DNA of 20,612 bases from the NCBI GenBank assembly GCA_014377915.1, contig JACMOT010000088.1, positions 1-20,612 of the forward strand, read 5' to 3'. Of this stretch, positions 14,676 to 20,612 are shown piece after piece (position 1 is the stretch's first letter; each line of letters begins with the position of its first letter). The DNA is from Tardiphaga sp. (GTDB lineage Bacteria > Pseudomonadota > Alphaproteobacteria > Rhizobiales > Xanthobacteraceae). The notes beneath the pieces are model-generated. The model saw nothing but the letters and a program-made list of their open reading frames with translations. It was not told the origin of the DNA and searched no databases. A program made the translations under genes and the position numbers.

Positions 14676-15365
14676 TCACCCCACCACCGGCAGCGTCACG
14701 ATGTCGTAGCCCGAGGCGATCCTGCGCTTCAGGACGGGGTCCTCGATCTCGTAGTCGAATCGCGCGGCCGGGCGGATGCCGCCCTTGGCGGCAAAGGTGC
14801 CGCCAAACATCGCGGTGCCTTCGGGCAGCGTGGCCGCGTTGAAGCCGAGCCTGATCAGCTCGGCCACCGGCAGCATGCCGCTCAGCGTGCCTTCCTGGTA
14901 CAGCACGCGGCTGCCGTCGATGGTCGCCCAGGAGCGCAGGATGATCTGGTCCCAATGGCCCTCGACCTCGGCCAGGTCCCACACCGTGGCTGCGATGGGC
15001 TTGTCGCACATCTGCTTCGACACCGTGATGTTGTAGGTCTCGACCTTGCGGTCGGTGTGGTCGGAGCCGACCCCGACATAGGTCTTGCCGCCCGCCGCGA
15101 ACAGGCAGAATTCGACCTCGCCGGAGGATTCCTCGCCGGTGCACTCGATCGCGCCGTCGGTGGTGAAGCGGCGCGCGCCGCAGCGATAATAGATCGGCGT
15201 CGAGGCCGGCGGCGCGATGCCGATCGCGGCGAGTTCGGCGATGTGATGATCACGCGCGACGGGATCACGGCCGGTCCAGCCGGCGATCACGCCCTGGGTG
15301 ATAGTGACGGTCAGCGGCGTGGTGGCGCCGCGGGCGTCCAGCGTCAACGCGATGGTGGTGGTCAT
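14676..15365 (-). CDS. DUF2848 family protein
   Basis: This 229-residue protein matches the DUF2848 family in length and pattern, with a YYRCGARRFTTDG region near residue 59, SGEVEFCLFAAGGKTYVGVGSDHTDR near 80-105, a central KQMCDKP and a C-terminal YEIEDPVLKRRIASGYDIVTLP. No signal peptide or membrane segment is seen, so it is likely cytoplasmic. The function of the family is not established. The E-V-E stretch and the GTAMFGGT segment faintly recall the metal-binding parts of fumarylacetoacetate hydrolase folds, a speculative comparison. It is downstream of the amidase gene across a palindromic repeat, and amidase plus DUF2848 may act on the same compound. Confidence 0.85.
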   Translation of the reverse strand: MTTTIALTLDARGATTPLTVTITQGVIAGWTGRDPVARDHHIAELAAIGIAPPASTPIYYRCGARRFTTDGAIECTGEESSGEVEFCLFAAGGKTYVGVGSDHTDRKVETYNITVSKQMCDKPIAATVWDLAEVEGHWDQIILRSWATIDGSRVLYQEGTLSGMLPVAELIRLGFNAATLPEGTAMFGGTFAAKGGIRPAARFDYEIEDPVLKRRIASGYDIVTLPVVG

Positions 15366-15399
15366 GAGAATGGTCCTCTAGTTAGAAATCTGGCACCGC

Positions 15400-15532
15400 C
15401 CTCTCGCCCCCTCTCCCCATTGGGGAGAGGGCTGGGGTGAGGGGCACAGGCCTATCGGTAACCCACAGTCCCCTCACCCGGATTGCTTCGCAATCCGACC
15501 TCTCCCCATCGGGGAGAGGTGAAGCAAGGGCT
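15400..15532. repeat. Intergenic palindromic repeat, family D (CTCTCCCC type)
   Basis: Nested stems are CTCTCCCCA/TGGGGAGAG (15411-15419 and 15421-15429), CGGATTGC/GCAATCCG (15479-15486 and 15490-15497) and CCTCTCCCC/GGGGAGAGG (15499-15507 and 15511-15519). An outer pairing of GGGGTGAGGGG with CCCCTCACCC joins them. It fills the amidase-DUF2848 gap and shares no sequence with families A-C. Confidence 0.85.
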
Positions 15533-15544
15533 ACCGCGATTGCA

Positions 15545-16891
15545 TCACCCCCGAACGGCATTTTCCATGCCGGCGGCGAGTTCGAAGATGCGGCGGTCGG
15601 AGCCGGCGGCGCCGGCCAGCATCAGGCCGACCGGGGCCTCGCCGTCGCGGTGGATCGGCAGCGAGATGGCGCAGCCGTCGATCATGTTGATCAGCGTGCA
15701 ATTACGCAGGCTCATGATGTTGGCCTTCGCAAACACCTTGTCGTCCTCCATGTCAGCGATGAGGGGCGGCGTGATCGCGGCGGTGGGCATCACCAGCGCG
15801 TCATAGGGCGCGATGCGGGCTTCGGTGCGGGCGATCAGCGAGCGCCGCGCCGGCAGCAGGTCGATATAGTCGGCGGCGCTGATGGCCTCGCCGCGCAGGA
15901 TGCGGACCGAGACACGGGGGTCGTAGATGTCGCCCTTGCTGGAGATCAGATAGCGGTGCCAGGCATAGCTTTCGGCCGCGGTAAAACCGCCCTTGACGCT
16001 CATCGGCCCGATGTCGAGAAATTCAGGCACCGCGATGCGCTCGATCAGCGCCCCCTGCTCGGCCAGCTTCTTCAGCGCACGCTCGAAGGCGTCGGCGACG
16101 ATCGGCTCGAGATCGTCCATCGCCAGCGTGGTCGGCACCGCCAGCCGCATGCCCTTGATCGGGCGCGGCACCAGCGGCACCCAGGTCTCGTTGGCCAGCA
16201 CGGAATCCATCACCGCGCAGCATTCCACCGTGCGGGCCAATGGCCCGATGCTGTCGAGCGTGAACGACAGCGGCACCGCGCCGTCGAGCGGCACGCGGCG
16301 CTGCGTCGGCTTGAAGCCGACAATGCCGTTGAACGCCGCCGGAATCCGGCAGGAGCCACCGGTGTCGGTGCCGAGCGCGCCATGCGCCATGCCATCGACG
16401 ACGGACACCGCGGCGCCCGAGGACGAGCCGCCCGGCACATGGCCGATCTCACGCTGCCACGAACTCTTCGGCGTGCCGTAATGCGGGTTGGTGCCGATGC
16501 CGGAATAGGCGAATTCCACCATGTTGGTGCGTCCGATCACCACGAAGCCGGCGCCGCGCAGCCGCGCCACCGCCGTTGCATCGGCCTCCGCGGGCGCGGA
16601 ATCCTCCAGCGCGCGCGAACCGGCGCGGCTGACCTGGCCCTTGATGTCGAACAGGTCCTTGATCGAGATCGGGATGCCGGCAAAGCGCGACGGCGCGGCG
16701 TTCACGGAGCGAAGCTGATCCATCGCGTCGGCGGCGGCCAGCGCGGCCGCCTTATCAACCCGGAGAAAGGCGCGCACGCCCTCGCCGTGCGGATCGGCAA
16801 TCCTGGCCAGACATTCCTCGACAAGCGTGCGGGAGGTGGTGCGGCCGGCGGCGAGATCGTCGGCAAGGCTGGCGAGGGTCGGCTGAATCAT
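15545..16891 (-). CDS. Amidase signature-family hydrolase
   Basis: This 448-residue amidase has the Ser-cisSer-Lys triad of the family: K78 in PISIKDLFD, cis-Ser S156 in PGGSSSGAA and nucleophile S180 in GTDTGGSCRIPAA. It would hydrolyse an amide or carbamate to a carboxylate and ammonia or an amine. There is no signal peptide, so it acts in the cytoplasm. It is not GatA: no gatB/gatC genes are near and the context is catabolic. It starts about 40 bases after the small AtuA-associated gene and belongs to the same minus-strand group. The substrate is unknown; allophanate, biuret or aryl-amide hydrolases are all members of this family. Confidence 0.92.
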   Translation of the reverse strand: MIQPTLASLADDLAAGRTTSRTLVEECLARIADPHGEGVRAFLRVDKAAALAAADAMDQLRSVNAAPSRFAGIPISIKDLFDIKGQVSRAGSRALEDSAPAEADATAVARLRGAGFVVIGRTNMVEFAYSGIGTNPHYGTPKSSWQREIGHVPGGSSSGAAVSVVDGMAHGALGTDTGGSCRIPAAFNGIVGFKPTQRRVPLDGAVPLSFTLDSIGPLARTVECCAVMDSVLANETWVPLVPRPIKGMRLAVPTTLAMDDLEPIVADAFERALKKLAEQGALIERIAVPEFLDIGPMSVKGGFTAAESYAWHRYLISSKGDIYDPRVSVRILRGEAISAADYIDLLPARRSLIARTEARIAPYDALVMPTAAITPPLIADMEDDKVFAKANIMSLRNCTLINMIDGCAISLPIHRDGEAPVGLMLAGAAGSDRRIFELAAGMENAVRG

Positions 16892-16930
16892 GTCGCAATG
16901 TCCTGTTTCAGGCCCGACCGAGCTGGTCGG

Positions 16931-17263
16931 TCACGGCGCCGACCGGGTATCGCCGAAACCGCCGTCGATTTCCAGATCAAGCAGCGCGGAGCTCAGTGAT
17001 TTGCCATGCGCATCAAGCGCCAGCGACCGAGTCACGCCGCCGCCCAGCGCCTGGTCCATTACGAAGTTCAGGGCGGCGATGGCCGGCAGTTCATAACGGA
17101 CCACGGAGCCCTCGACAATGCCGGCAAACAGCGCCTTGACCCGCTCTGGCGTCACCTGCGCCAGCAGCAGCGGATAGTGTTTTTCGTCGAAGGCGATCAC
17201 CGAGATGTTGGAGATGTTGCCCTTGTCGCCGGTGCGGGAATGGGCGATGTCGCGCAGTCTCAT
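16931..17263 (-). CDS. AtuA-associated small protein
   Basis: This 110-residue protein begins MRLRDIAHSRTGDKGNISNI, the hallmark of the small domain that either follows AtuA/DUF1446 proteins as a separate gene or is fused to them. Its start overlaps the AtuA-like stop in an ATGA at 17260-17263, so the two are translationally coupled and probably form a complex. It has no signal peptide or membrane helix. The biochemical role is not known to me. A much longer open frame passes through this region, but only this start agrees with the family and the overlap. Confidence 0.88.
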   Translation of the reverse strand: MRLRDIAHSRTGDKGNISNISVIAFDEKHYPLLLAQVTPERVKALFAGIVEGSVVRYELPAIAALNFVMDQALGGGVTRSLALDAHGKSLSSALLDLEIDGGFGDTRSAP

Positions 17264-18603
17264 GATGCCGCCTCCACGAACTGGACCGAGGGTGTGGCGA
17301 GCGCGCGCGGTAGCAGCACCGAGGCCACTGCCACCACGTCGCGCGCCGATTTGGTGACGCCGCCGCCGGCCGCGGGGCCGTTGGTGTAGAGCGTCTCGAC
17401 CTCGTTGCCGATCCGCACCGCCTCGCGCAGGCTCTCGGTGCGGCCGGTGACGCGGACGCGGACCTCGTAGGGGTCGCCCGCGCGGACTGACAGCGTCTCG
17501 CCATGTAGCGAATCGATGCCGATCAGTTCGAAACGCGTTTCGCTGGTCGCAACTTTGGTCAACCGCATCCGCTCGCGGACGATCTCGAGCGCGAGGCGCC
17601 CGCGCGCGACCGCGCCAGGGCCGGCATAGGAAATCTGCCCCTCGCCGATATAGCCGTCGATGTAGCCGACCGAGACCTTCAGCGTCTCCGGACGCGCGGT
17701 GCCGCGGCCGCCGCTGACCCTGACACGATCGGGCGCGAGCTGCTCGATCTTCACCTGTGAAAAATCCGCGATCACATCGGGCTGGATGTAGCGTTCGGGA
17801 TCGTGCACCTCGTAGAGCAACTGTTCCTTGCAGGTGGCCGCCGTCACGGCGCCGCCGGAGCCGGCCACTTTTGTGATGACCAGCGAGCCGTCTTCGCCGA
17901 CTTCGCCGATCGGAAAGCCGAGCCGCGCCAGACCGGGGACGTCCTTGAACCCCGGATCGGCGAAATAGCCGCCGGTGACCTGCCCCGCGCATTCCAAGAG
18001 ATGGCCGGCGACGGTGCCCTGACCGAGCAGATTCCAGTCGTCCATCGCCCAGCCGAAGGCATGGATCATCGGTGCCAGAAACAGCGCGGGATCGGAAGCG
18101 CGGCCGGTGATGACCACGTCGGCGCCGGCGCTCAAAGCCTCGGCCATCGGTGCGGCGCCGAGATAGGCATTGGCCGACAGCACCCGGTTGCCGAGCTGTT
18201 TCATGGTGCCGTCGATTTCCATGAATGGCAGGTCGCCATCCTTGCAGGCGTCCAGCACATCATCGCCGATCACCGCCGCGATCTTCAGCGACAGCCCGAG
18301 CGCCTTGGCGATCTCGGCGGTCTTGCGCGCCGCGGCCAACGGATTCGCGGCGCCCATATTGGTGACCAGCTTGATCCCCTTGACGGCGCAGATCGGCAGC
18401 ACCGCGCGCATGCGATCCTCGAGCAGCGGATCGAATCCGCCATCGGAATCCTTCATCCGCGCCTGCTGCGCCAGCGCCACGGTGCGTTCGCCGAGGCATT
18501 CGAATACCAGATACTGGATGTCGCCACGTTCGGCGAGTTCGACCGCGGGCTCGATGCGATCGCCGGAATAGCCGGCGCCCGAGCCGATCCTTATGCTGCG
18601 CAA
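17260..18603 (-). CDS. AtuA-like (DUF1446) acyclic terpene utilisation family protein
   Basis: This 447-residue protein matches the DUF1446/AtuA family, named for acyclic terpene utilisation in Pseudomonas, where its exact reaction is unclear. Family features include RIGSGAGYSGDRIEPA at the N-terminus, LVFECLGERTVALAQ, VTNMGAANPLAA, VITGRASDPALFLAPM and AGSGGAVTAATCKEQLLYE. The family also occurs in many clusters without terpene genes. The frame begins at a TTG (18603) with only weak GAAGA upstream; no in-frame ATG exists before it. A well-placed ribosome site and ATG at 18617 are out of frame (see the separate entry). It heads a minus-strand group with its small partner and the amidase, divergent from the OB-fold and thiolase-like genes. 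Confidence 0.88.
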   Translation of the reverse strand: MRSIRIGSGAGYSGDRIEPAVELAERGDIQYLVFECLGERTVALAQQARMKDSDGGFDPLLEDRMRAVLPICAVKGIKLVTNMGAANPLAAARKTAEIAKALGLSLKIAAVIGDDVLDACKDGDLPFMEIDGTMKQLGNRVLSANAYLGAAPMAEALSAGADVVITGRASDPALFLAPMIHAFGWAMDDWNLLGQGTVAGHLLECAGQVTGGYFADPGFKDVPGLARLGFPIGEVGEDGSLVITKVAGSGGAVTAATCKEQLLYEVHDPERYIQPDVIADFSQVKIEQLAPDRVRVSGGRGTARPETLKVSVGYIDGYIGEGQISYAGPGAVARGRLALEIVRERMRLTKVATSETRFELIGIDSLHGETLSVRAGDPYEVRVRVTGRTESLREAVRIGNEVETLYTNGPAAGGGVTKSARDVVAVASVLLPRALATPSVQFVEAAS

Positions 18604-18630
18604 GTTGATCTTCGCATGTTTGTTTCCCCT
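18591..18630 (-). promoter_or_regulatory. Strong ribosome site and out-of-frame ATG before the AtuA-like gene
   Basis: AGGGGA (18630-18625) lies seven bases before ATG (18617-18615). That ATG opens an eight-residue frame, MRRSTCAA, ending at TAA 18593-18591 and overlapping the TTG start of the AtuA-like frame. One extra base would join it as MRKINLRSIRIGSG. It is either a leader peptide or a one-base deletion. Confidence 0.5.
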
Positions 18631-18808
18631 GATTTTGCGACAACCTACTCCGTGAGGTCACAGCGGCACAAGCGCGGCGCGGCTGTGCTGCCCGGTGAGC
18701 AGATACGGCCATGCAGCCGCGGCGCTGGACCGTTGACCCGGGAACGTGGAATGTCCATCAAGACACAATCAGCGGGGCGGACGTCCTCGCGCAGGGAGAG
18801 AACACCAG
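18604..18808. promoter_or_regulatory. Divergent intergenic region between the AtuA-like and OB-fold genes
   Basis: About 200 bases separate two divergent genes and must hold promoters for both. A short palindrome GTGAGGTCAC lies at 18652-18661. A TTGACC at 18734-18739 has no clear -10 partner. No regulator binding site can be named. Confidence 0.3.
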
Positions 18809-19222
18809 ATGGCCGAAGCCGCGCGTGCGCGCCCAAAACCTACCCCCGAGACCCGGCACTTCTGGGACGGCACACAATCGAACGAATTGCGGCTGCAGCG
18901 CTGCGACGAATGCGCCAATGTGTATTTTCCGCCGCGTCCGTTCTGCCCGGCCTGCGCCTCGCGAAAAGTCTCCGTGTTCAAGGCGTCCGGCAAGGCCACG
19001 CTGTACTCCTACGTCATCAACCACCGCCCCGCCGCGCCCGGCTTCACGCCGCCTTACGCGATTGCGGTGGTCGAACTCGAGGAAGGCCCGCGGCTGATGA
19101 GCAACATCCTCGATTGTCCGCAGACGCCCGAGGCGCTGGTGCTCGACATGAAGCTCGAAGTCGTATTCGAAAAACTCGACGACCAGATCACTTTGGCTCA
19201 ATTCCGTCCGGCGAAGGCTTAA
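18809..19222 (+). CDS. Zn-ribbon/OB-fold protein (DUF35 family), thiolase partner
   Basis: This 137-residue protein has a rubredoxin-like zinc ribbon with C32, C35, C46 and C49 (RCDEC and FCPAC) followed by an OB-fold (YSYVINHRPAAPGF near 70, then PYAIAVVELEEGPRL). DUF35 proteins bind thiolase-like enzymes and help hold the acyl-CoA, as in archaeal HMG-CoA synthesis and actinobacterial steroid side-chain aldolases. The start at 18809 has GGGAG about ten bases upstream; an earlier in-frame GTG at 18746 would add 21 residues unlike the family. The thiolase-like gene begins four bases after its stop, strongly indicating a shared complex. Confidence 0.92.
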   Translation: MAEAARARPKPTPETRHFWDGTQSNELRLQRCDECANVYFPPRPFCPACASRKVSVFKASGKATLYSYVINHRPAAPGFTPPYAIAVVELEEGPRLMSNILDCPQTPEALVLDMKLEVVFEKLDDQITLAQFRPAKA

Positions 19223-19226
19223 TTCC

Positions 19227-20366
19227 ATGCGCAGAAACGCAGTCGCCGTCGTCGGCGCCGCCGAGACCACCGAGCTTGGCGTCATCCCCAACATGTCGCA
19301 GTTGCAGCTCCACGCGGACGCCGCCCTCAACGCGATCGCCGATGCCGGCCTGAAGCTGTCGGACATCGACGGCATCGCCACCGCGGTGGAAACGCCGCAG
19401 CAGATCGCGCATTATCTCGGCATCACGCCCACCTGGGTCGATGGCACCTCGGTCGGCGGCTGCTCGTTCATGCTGCATGTCCGCCACGCCGCCGCGGCGA
19501 TCGAGGCCGGCCTCTGCAAGACCGTGCTGATCACCCATGCCGAAAGCGGCAAGTCGATGATCGGCAAGGCGCCGCGCTCGATTCCCGCCGACAGCCTGCA
19601 GGGCCAGTTCGAGGCGCCGTTCGGCGTCTATGGCCCACCGAGCATGTTTCCCATCCCGGTGCTGCGCTACATGAAGACGCATGGCATCACCCATGAGCAG
19701 ATCGCCTCGGTCGCGGTGGTGCAGCGCGAATGGGCGGCGAAGAACCCGCGCGCCACGATGAAGGCGCCGATCACCGTCGAGGACGTGCTCAACTCGAAGA
19801 TGATCGCCTATCCGTTCCGCATCCTGCAATGCTGCCTCGTCACCGATGGCGGCGGCGCGCTGATCATGACCTCGGCCGAGCGGGCGAAGGATTTTCCGCA
19901 CAAGCCCGTGTACATTCTCGGCACCGGCGAGAGCGTGGAGACGCCGATGGTCAGCCAGATGAAGAGCTTCGACTCTTCGCGCGCCTTCACCGTCGCGGGG
20001 CCGACCGCGTTCCGCGAGGCCGGCATCGCGCATAGCGACGTCGATCACCTGATGATCTACGACGCCTTCGCGCATCTGCCGTTGTATGGTCTCGGCGATC
20101 TCGGCTTCATGCCACACGAGGAAACCGGAAAATTCATCGCCGACGGCCACACCCGCGCCGGCGGCAGACTGCCGATGAATACCAATGGCGGCGGGCTCAG
20201 CTACATGCATTCCGGCATGTACGGCATGTATGCGCTGCAGGAGAGCGTGCGGCAGATGCGCGGCATTGCGCCCGCCCAGGTGCCGGGGGCGAAGATCTCG
20301 GTCTGCCACGGTGTCGGCGGCATGTTCGCCGCGTCGGGCACGGTGATCTTTACCAACGAAAACTAG
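19227..20366 (+). CDS. Thiolase-like protein (SCP-x/Ltp type)
   Basis: This 379-residue protein has the thiolase fold and resembles the non-decarboxylating SCP-x/Ltp branch. The position of the acyl-binding cysteine is C79 in TSVGGCSFML. The usual GHP motif after NTNGG is SYMHSG (H328), and the C-terminal motif is CHGVGGMFAASG with C360. Together with the preceding DUF35 protein it could be a beta-ketothiolase or, like actinobacterial Ltp2, a retro-aldolase acting on an acyl-CoA. No CoA ligase or acyl-CoA dehydrogenase is in the window, so they may follow to the right. The gene is followed by a palindromic repeat and then an SDR gene in the same direction. Confidence 0.9.
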   Translation: MRRNAVAVVGAAETTELGVIPNMSQLQLHADAALNAIADAGLKLSDIDGIATAVETPQQIAHYLGITPTWVDGTSVGGCSFMLHVRHAAAAIEAGLCKTVLITHAESGKSMIGKAPRSIPADSLQGQFEAPFGVYGPPSMFPIPVLRYMKTHGITHEQIASVAVVQREWAAKNPRATMKAPITVEDVLNSKMIAYPFRILQCCLVTDGGGALIMTSAERAKDFPHKPVYILGTGESVETPMVSQMKSFDSSRAFTVAGPTAFREAGIAHSDVDHLMIYDAFAHLPLYGLGDLGFMPHEETGKFIADGHTRAGGRLPMNTNGGGLSYMHSGMYGMYALQESVRQMRGIAPAQVPGAKISVCHGVGGMFAASGTVIFTNEN

Positions 20367-20383
20367 CGCGCAACTCTCTCCCC

Positions 20384-20478
20384 CGTCATTGCGAGGAGCG
20401 AAGCGACGAAGCAATCCAGTGCGGAGCTTCCACATGGGAAGTCTGGATTGCTTCGACGCAAGGCTCCTCGCAATGACG
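20384..20478. repeat. Intergenic palindromic repeat, family B
   Basis: The left arm begins CGTCATTGCGAGGAGCGAAG and continues to GCAATCCAG. The right arm runs from CTGGATTGCTTCG to GCTCCTCGCAATGACG. It lies between the thiolase-like and SDR genes and matches the element at 2491-2584. Confidence 0.88.
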
Positions 20479-20519
20479 AACTGAACCTGCGTACCAAACC
20501 CACACCACAGGAAACCAGC

Positions 20520-20612
20520 ATGGCCGACACCAAATCACTGCAGGATAAAGTCATCGTCGTCACCGGCGCCGGGCGCGGCATCGGCCGCGGCATCGCGCTG
20601 CTGTGCGCCGCC
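20520..20612 (+). CDS. Short-chain dehydrogenase/reductase, N-terminal fragment (cut by the window edge)
   Basis: Thirty-one residues are visible, containing DKVIVVTGAGRGIGRGIALL. T15-G16-x3-G20-x-G22 is the classical SDR cofactor-binding TGxxxGxG, predicting an NAD(P)-dependent alcohol or ketone oxidoreductase. AGGA lies about nine bases upstream of ATG 20520. After the thiolase-like gene it probably oxidises a hydroxyacyl-CoA or related intermediate, as in beta-oxidation-like routes. The rest lies outside the window, so the substrate class and catalytic Tyr-x3-Lys cannot be checked. Confidence 0.9.
   Translation, partial: MADTKSLQDKVIVVTGAGRGIGRGIALLCAA

Noticed and set aside
15400..15532. 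Possible CRISPR-like repeat array
   Set aside because: The repeated CTCTCCCC units are inverted and nested, not direct repeats with regular spacers.
14040..16999. Two long plus-strand open frames across 14040-15440 and 15437-16999
   Set aside because: They run antisense to the 2OG oxygenase, DUF2848 and amidase genes and across palindromic repeats; no motif is recognisable.
16931..17992. 353-codon version of the small AtuA-associated protein
   Set aside because: Its first 243 codons are the AtuA-like gene in another frame; the family hallmark begins at 17263 with an ATGA overlap.
17803..19353. Long plus-strand open frame crossing from the AtuA-like gene into the OB-fold and thiolase-like genes
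   Set aside because: It crosses two supported genes in the wrong frame and a divergent intergenic region.
19188..20435. Long minus-strand open frame opposite the thiolase-like gene
   Set aside because: The plus-strand product has a clear thiolase pattern; the reverse frame starts in a palindromic repeat.

Overview
The window is GC-rich alphaproteobacterial chromosome, most likely Bradyrhizobium or a close relative in the Nitrobacteraceae. The reasons are the gene families present (fused LivM-LivG, a lone tripartite-tricarboxylate receptor, AtuA/DUF1446, DUF2848), the C-G rich codon choice, and several families of imperfect palindromes in the gaps that are typical of these genomes. The genus call is inference. 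It reads as an accessory catabolic region with a transposase remnant at its left edge.

Layout. Positions 1-461 hold the tail of an IS630-type transposase, a near-consensus minus-strand promoter with no gene after it, and half of an intergenic palindrome. Positions 462-8654 are all on the minus strand. In transcription order they encode a Tat-exported ABC substrate-binding protein, LivH, a fused LivM-LivG, LivF, an Ldh2-type oxidoreductase, an HpcH/HpaI-type aldolase and a TTT-family solute receptor. A palindromic repeat lies at every boundary except inside livH-livMG-livF. Positions 8915-12924 are divergent, on the plus strand: a CHM isomerase (HpaF-like), a type I extradiol dioxygenase that keeps every homoprotocatechuate 2,3-dioxygenase active-site residue I can map, a fumarylacetoacetate-hydrolase family protein and a thiamine-diphosphate enzyme. 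Positions 13021-18603 return to the minus strand: AtuA-like protein, its small partner, an amidase, a DUF2848 protein, a 2OG-Fe(II) oxygenase and AlkB. Positions 18809-20612 are plus strand: a Zn-ribbon/OB-fold protein, a thiolase-like protein and the start of a short-chain dehydrogenase.

How they may work together. A branched-chain-type ABC importer probably brings in an aromatic or related acid. The plus-strand operon then cleaves a homoprotocatechuate-like catechol and processes the product. The HpaI-type aldolase could release pyruvate at the end. The usual semialdehyde dehydrogenase (HpaE) and hydratase (HpaH) are absent from the window, and a thiamine-diphosphate enzyme of unknown substrate is present, so this may be a variant meta-cleavage route. 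The AtuA, amidase, DUF2848, OB-fold, thiolase and SDR genes look like a second, CoA-linked catabolic module of unknown substrate. AlkB and its 2OG-oxygenase neighbour form a small alkylation-repair unit lying between them. No transcriptional regulator gene is visible.
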